A DNA stretch of 64,000 bases from UBA11872 sp965198285 (GTDB lineage Bacteria > Chloroflexota > UBA11872): assembly GCA_965198285.1 (NCBI GenBank), contig OZ240251.1, positions 310,001 to 374,000 on the forward strand, written 5' to 3'. Below, one piece after another: positions 60,879 through 64,000 of this stretch. Each line of letters begins with the position of its first letter. Within the stretch, counting starts at the first letter, position 1. The notes under the pieces are model-generated. The model was not told the origin of the DNA and ran no database searches. It saw only the letters and a list, made by a program, of their open reading frames with translations. The translations under genes were made by a program, and so were the position numbers.

Positions 60879-62555
60879 CTAGACCTCAGTGACGATCGGC
60901 AAAATGACCGGTCGCCGCCGGGTCTCCCGGAACAGCCGCCTCCCGAGTGCGTTCCGGATCTTCCTTTGTAGATGCTCGGGGGATGCGTCCGCATGGTCGC
61001 CGGTGTCGACCACCGACCGCACGGTATCGCGAGCACGCTTCAGCAACTCGTCTTGAGCGTCCGACGCGTACACAAATCCCCTTGTGATGATATCCGGGTC
61101 TGTCAAGCATTGACCAGTGTCACGGTCCACGTTAACAACGGTAATCACGAGGCCGCCCTCGGCCAGGTGTCGACGGTCGCGAAGGGTGGCGTCGCTCTCC
61201 TCGCCAACGGTGAGGCCGTCGACATAGACGTTGCTGACGTCGGTCTGGCCTACGACGCTGATGTCGTCGCGGGACAGTTCGACGATGGACCCCGACTCGG
61301 CCACCAGCACATGCTCGGCGTCCACCCCCACCCGCTCGGCCAGGCGTCTGTGTTCCTCAAGGTGCCGGTACTCGCCGTGGACCGGCATGAAGAACTTTGG
61401 CCGAAGCGTGGTGAGCATGAACTTGAGGTCTTCCTGACTGGCGTGGCCCGATACGTGCACGGGCTGCAGCCGTTCGTAGAGCACGCGCGCGCCCTGCCGG
61501 GCCAGGCGGTCAATGGTCTGGTTCACGGCTTCCTCGTTGCCCGGGATCGCCGCGGCTGACACGACCACGGTGTCGTCCGGCATGAGGTCGATGAAGCGGT
61601 GGTCACGGTTCGCCAGTCGCACCAGCGCGGAACGGGGTTCGCCCTGGGAGCCAGTGCAGATGACGGCCAGTTCGTCAGCCGGGTAGTTCCGCAGGTCCCT
61701 GGGATCGACCACCATGCCGGCATCGGGAATCTGTAGGTAGCCCAGGTCGCGGGCAACCCCGACATTGCGTTCCATGCTGCGGCCGACGAAACAGACGCGG
61801 CGGCCGTAGGCAAAGGCAGCATCAATGACCTGCTGCACGCGGGAGATCAGGGACGAGAAGGTGGCGACGATGATGCGGCCCGGTGCATCGTTGAATATCC
61901 GGTCGAAGGTCTCGGCGATCACGGCCTCCGAGGGCGTGTGGCCGGGCTGATCGGCGTAGGTGCTGTCCGACAGCAGCAGCAGCACGCCGTCGTCGCCCAA
62001 GCGTCCCAGGGTCTGGAAGTCCGGCGGGACTCCGTCCACCGGGGTGTGGTCGATCTTGAAGTCGCCCGTGTGCACGATGGTGCCGATGGGCGTCTGGATG
62101 GCCACGCCCATGGCGTCGGGAATGCTGTGGCAGACGTGGAAGAACTGGACGCGGAAGGGGCCAATGGTGACGGTTTCGCGCGCTTCGACCACGCGCAGGT
62201 CCGCCTGGTCGCGCAGCCCGGGCTCTTCCAGCTTCACGCCGACCAGACCAAGCGTGAGCTTGGAGCCGTAGATCGGCAGGTCGAACTCGCGCAGCGCGTA
62301 GGGCAACGCGCCGATGTGGTCCTCGTGGCCGTGGGTGATGACGAAGGCGCGCAGCTTGTGGCGGATTTCGCGCAGGTAGCCGAAGTTTGGCAGCACGAGG
62401 TCCACGCCGAGCATGCCGGCGTCGGGAAAGGTAATGCCGCAATCGAGCACGATCGCGTCGTCGCCGTACTCGATCACGGTGCAGTTCTTGCCGATCTCTC
62501 CGATTCCGCCAATGGAGACGACGCGCACGCGTTGGGCTGTAGGTTTGCCAGTCAT
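60879..62555 (-). CDS. rnj: Ribonuclease J
   Basis: Start taken at ATG 62555; a longer frame reaches 62636 but the family starts at about RVVSIGGIGEIGKNCTVIEYG. 558 residues. Metallo-beta-lactamase/beta-CASP fold with HGHEDHIG (75-82), LDCGITFPDAGMLG, HTGDFKID, SGHASQEDLKFML and VHGEYRHL. Does 5'-3' exonuclease and endonuclease RNA processing and decay. Precedes ftsK and follows UDG on the same strand. Confidence 0.94.
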   Translation of the reverse strand: MTGKPTAQRVRVVSIGGIGEIGKNCTVIEYGDDAIVLDCGITFPDAGMLGVDLVLPNFGYLREIRHKLRAFVITHGHEDHIGALPYALREFDLPIYGSKLTLGLVGVKLEEPGLRDQADLRVVEARETVTIGPFRVQFFHVCHSIPDAMGVAIQTPIGTIVHTGDFKIDHTPVDGVPPDFQTLGRLGDDGVLLLLSDSTYADQPGHTPSEAVIAETFDRIFNDAPGRIIVATFSSLISRVQQVIDAAFAYGRRVCFVGRSMERNVGVARDLGYLQIPDAGMVVDPRDLRNYPADELAVICTGSQGEPRSALVRLANRDHRFIDLMPDDTVVVSAAAIPGNEEAVNQTIDRLARQGARVLYERLQPVHVSGHASQEDLKFMLTTLRPKFFMPVHGEYRHLEEHRRLAERVGVDAEHVLVAESGSIVELSRDDISVVGQTDVSNVYVDGLTVGEESDATLRDRRHLAEGGLVITVVNVDRDTGQCLTDPDIITRGFVYASDAQDELLKRARDTVRSVVDTGDHADASPEHLQRKIRNALGRRLFRETRRRPVILPIVTEV

Positions 62556-62580
62556 ATGCAGGTTTCCGGTGTTTGGGGCG

Positions 62581-63207
62581 TTAGCCGAAGAACGAGAGTT
62601 GCTGCGTATCGGGCGGCGGGGGTGGATCAGGCTCAACCGCCGTGGCGTCGGCCAGCAGCTTGGGGATCATCTGGAAGTCCTGCGACAGAATGTCGCGAAG
62701 GCGTAGTTGCCGCAGCGCCGCCGCCGGGTGGTAGACGGGCAAGTACACCCGGCCATGCAGCCGCCGGGCCACGCCGCGCGCCCGCGAGATGCGCGCCTCC
62801 GGGAAGAAGGCGTTGAGCGCGTGGCGGCCCAGCAGCACGACCAGATCGGGTTCGATCAGTTCGAGTTGCTGGTCCAGGTAAGGGCGGCAGGCGTCAGCTT
62901 CGTCGGGCAGCGGGTCGCGGTTGTTGGGCGGACGGCATTTCAGGACGTTGGCGATGAAAACATCGGCCCGGCGCATGCCGATGCCCTGGATCATTTCATC
63001 GAGCATCTTTCCGGCCTGACCCACGAACGGGCGGCCCAGCCGGTCCTCGTGAAAGCCGGGACCCTCGCCAACGAAGACGACGCGCGCCGAGGCTGAGCCT
63101 TCCCCTGGGACAGCGTTGTTGCGACCGGCGTGCAGGCCGCAGCGCGTACAGGTCCGAACGACCGACGCAAGACTCGCCAGATCCGGAAAGGTCGGAAGGC
63201 CGATCAC
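62581..63207 (-). CDS. Type-4/5 uracil-DNA glycosylase with Fe-S cluster
   Basis: 208 residues. Cysteines 20, 23, 91 and 107 are placed as cluster ligands (CTRC, LKCRPP, DACRPY); GEGPGFHED holds the usual GExPGxxE catalytic motif; VYHPAAALRQ is the conserved HPAA(x) box. Removes uracil from DNA. A type-4 family call is most likely. Three bases from the dapA stop. Confidence 0.9.
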   Translation of the reverse strand: MIGLPTFPDLASLASVVRTCTRCGLHAGRNNAVPGEGSASARVVFVGEGPGFHEDRLGRPFVGQAGKMLDEMIQGIGMRRADVFIANVLKCRPPNNRDPLPDEADACRPYLDQQLELIEPDLVVLLGRHALNAFFPEARISRARGVARRLHGRVYLPVYHPAAALRQLRLRDILSQDFQMIPKLLADATAVEPDPPPPPDTQQLSFFG

Positions 63208-63210
63208 GCG

Positions 63211-64000
63211 TTACGCGTGCATCGCGGCGGGCTGGATGAAGGCATCAAGCTCGTATAGGTCGAGCACGGCCTTCAGGTCGTCCTGCATCGCAGCCGGCAT
63301 TTCAATCAGCGGCGTTCGTGGGACACCCACCTGGAAACCGCTGAGGTTGAGCGCGGCCTTCACGGCGATGGGGTTGGACCAGCCGGCCGGGAACAGGGCC
63401 CGGGCGATCGGCAGCAGATGCAGGTGCTTGCGGCGCGCCGTCTCCATGTCACCTTCCACGAAAGCGTCGATCATGTCGCGCGTCTCGCCGCTCACCACGT
63501 GCGACTGGACGCTGACGACGCCCACGCCGCCCAGCGCCATGAGCAGGTAGGTGTCGCTGTCGTTGCCGCTGTAGATGTCGAAGCCATCCTCGGCGGTGCG
63601 GGCGATCTCAGCGATCTGGTCGAAGTCCCCGCTGGCCTCCTTGACCGCCACGATGTTGTCCACGGCGCTCAGACGCGCCACGGTGTCGGCCGTCATGTTG
63701 AGGCTGGTGCGGGCGGGCACGTTGTAGAGCATGTTTGGCAGCGGGGTGGCCTCGGCGATGGTCTCAAAGTGAAGGACCAAGCCGTCCTGGGGTGGCTTGT
63801 TGTAGTAGGGCGTCACCTGCAGGAGGCCGTGTACACCGATCTCAGCGGCTTCGCGCGACAGGTGCACGCTCTCGTTGGTGTTGTAGCCGCCGGTGCCCGC
63901 AATCACCAGGGCGCGGTCGCCCACGGCCGTCAGCGCTTCACGGTAGAGAGTGAACCGTTCGTCGTCGCTGAGCACCGGCGACTCGCCGGTGGTGCCGGTG
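63211..64000 (-). CDS. dapA: 4-hydroxy-tetrahydrodipicolinate synthase, 5' partial
   Basis: The frame stays open to the right window edge (in-frame GTTGESPVLSDD just inside it), so about 45 N-terminal residues lie outside. Visible: GTGGYNTNESVHLSREA, VTPYYNKPPQDGL, MLYNVPARTSLNM with catalytic Tyr, and Schiff-base lysine in VAVKEASGDFDQI. Makes 4-hydroxy-tetrahydrodipicolinate for lysine and cell-wall diaminopimelate. Last of a housekeeping cluster with UDG. Confidence 0.93.
   Translation of the reverse strand, partial: TGTTGESPVLSDDERFTLYREALTAVGDRALVIAGTGGYNTNESVHLSREAAEIGVHGLLQVTPYYNKPPQDGLVLHFETIAEATPLPNMLYNVPARTSLNMTADTVARLSAVDNIVAVKEASGDFDQIAEIARTAEDGFDIYSGNDSDTYLLMALGGVGVVSVQSHVVSGETRDMIDAFVEGDMETARRKHLHLLPIARALFPAGWSNPIAVKAALNLSGFQVGVPRTPLIEMPAAMQDDLKAVLDLYELDAFIQPAAMHA

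Overview
The window is 64 kb of high-G+C bacterial chromosome. Several features point to a Chloroflexota genome, probably an uncultured aquatic or host-associated lineage. These are secreted proteins with Thr-Pro linkers, a serine hydroxymethyltransferase fused to glycine-cleavage T protein, the RNase J / FtsK / type-4 UDG / DapA order, and many short dispersed hairpin repeats. The lineage is an inference from gene content; there is no rRNA or tRNA here to confirm it.

Layout. 0-6.3 kb is a defence-like island: the C-terminal part of an Eco57I-type DNA methylase, a lower-G+C HEPN (ApeA-like) protein, and a translationally coupled ATPase plus PD-(D/E)XK-like nuclease pair. 6.3-7.5 kb is noncoding and repeat rich. 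7.5-10.9 kb is a 2-oxoacid dehydrogenase E1alpha/E1beta/E2 operon. 11-14.6 kb holds an amidohydrolase, an altered thioredoxin, a truncated sugar-binding protein and an XRE/zinc-ribbon regulator. 14.8-19.9 kb is a minus-strand cluster: LysM protein, UDP-glucose dehydrogenase, a K+ channel/TrkA protein split by an in-frame TGA, an ArsA-like ATPase, and SelD, which itself uses a TGA (selenocysteine) codon. 20-25 kb carries tyrS, an acetyltransferase, a perfect parS site, a 3-methyladenine glycosylase and an Ldh-family oxidoreductase. 25-33 kb holds the SHMT-GcvT fusion, a sulfite-oxidase-like protein, a beta-lactamase-fold secreted protein and a GEVED-type lipoprotein.

32.9-34.0 kb is a second noncoding repeat region that shares elements, in inverted orientation, with 6.5-7.4 kb. 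34-38.7 kb has an RCC1-repeat lipoprotein and a second defence-like module (SMC/RecF-type ATPase with HEPN-like tail, coupled to a small HEPN-like protein). 38.9-40 kb is a tandem duplication of two tiny membrane-protein genes. 40-42 kb is a queuosine/7-deazaguanine cluster (queD, SDR, queC). 43.8-44.6 kb is an RHH/PIN-like toxin-antitoxin pair, followed by leuS. 48-58.6 kb is a catabolic/transport region: an aldolase, SDR, isomerase, three related MFS exporters, two Gfo/Idh/MocA oxidoreductases and a LacI-type sensor domain without DNA-binding domain. 58.7-64 kb is a housekeeping run: ftsK, RNase J, UDG and dapA, which runs off the right edge.

The best candidates for something undescribed are: the ATPase + small nuclease pair beside the HEPN gene; the ATPase-HEPN + HEPN pair; the hairpin elements whose stems differ in sequence but stay paired between copies; and the two in-frame TGA codons in one gene cluster, one a convincing selenocysteine in SelD and the other unexplained.
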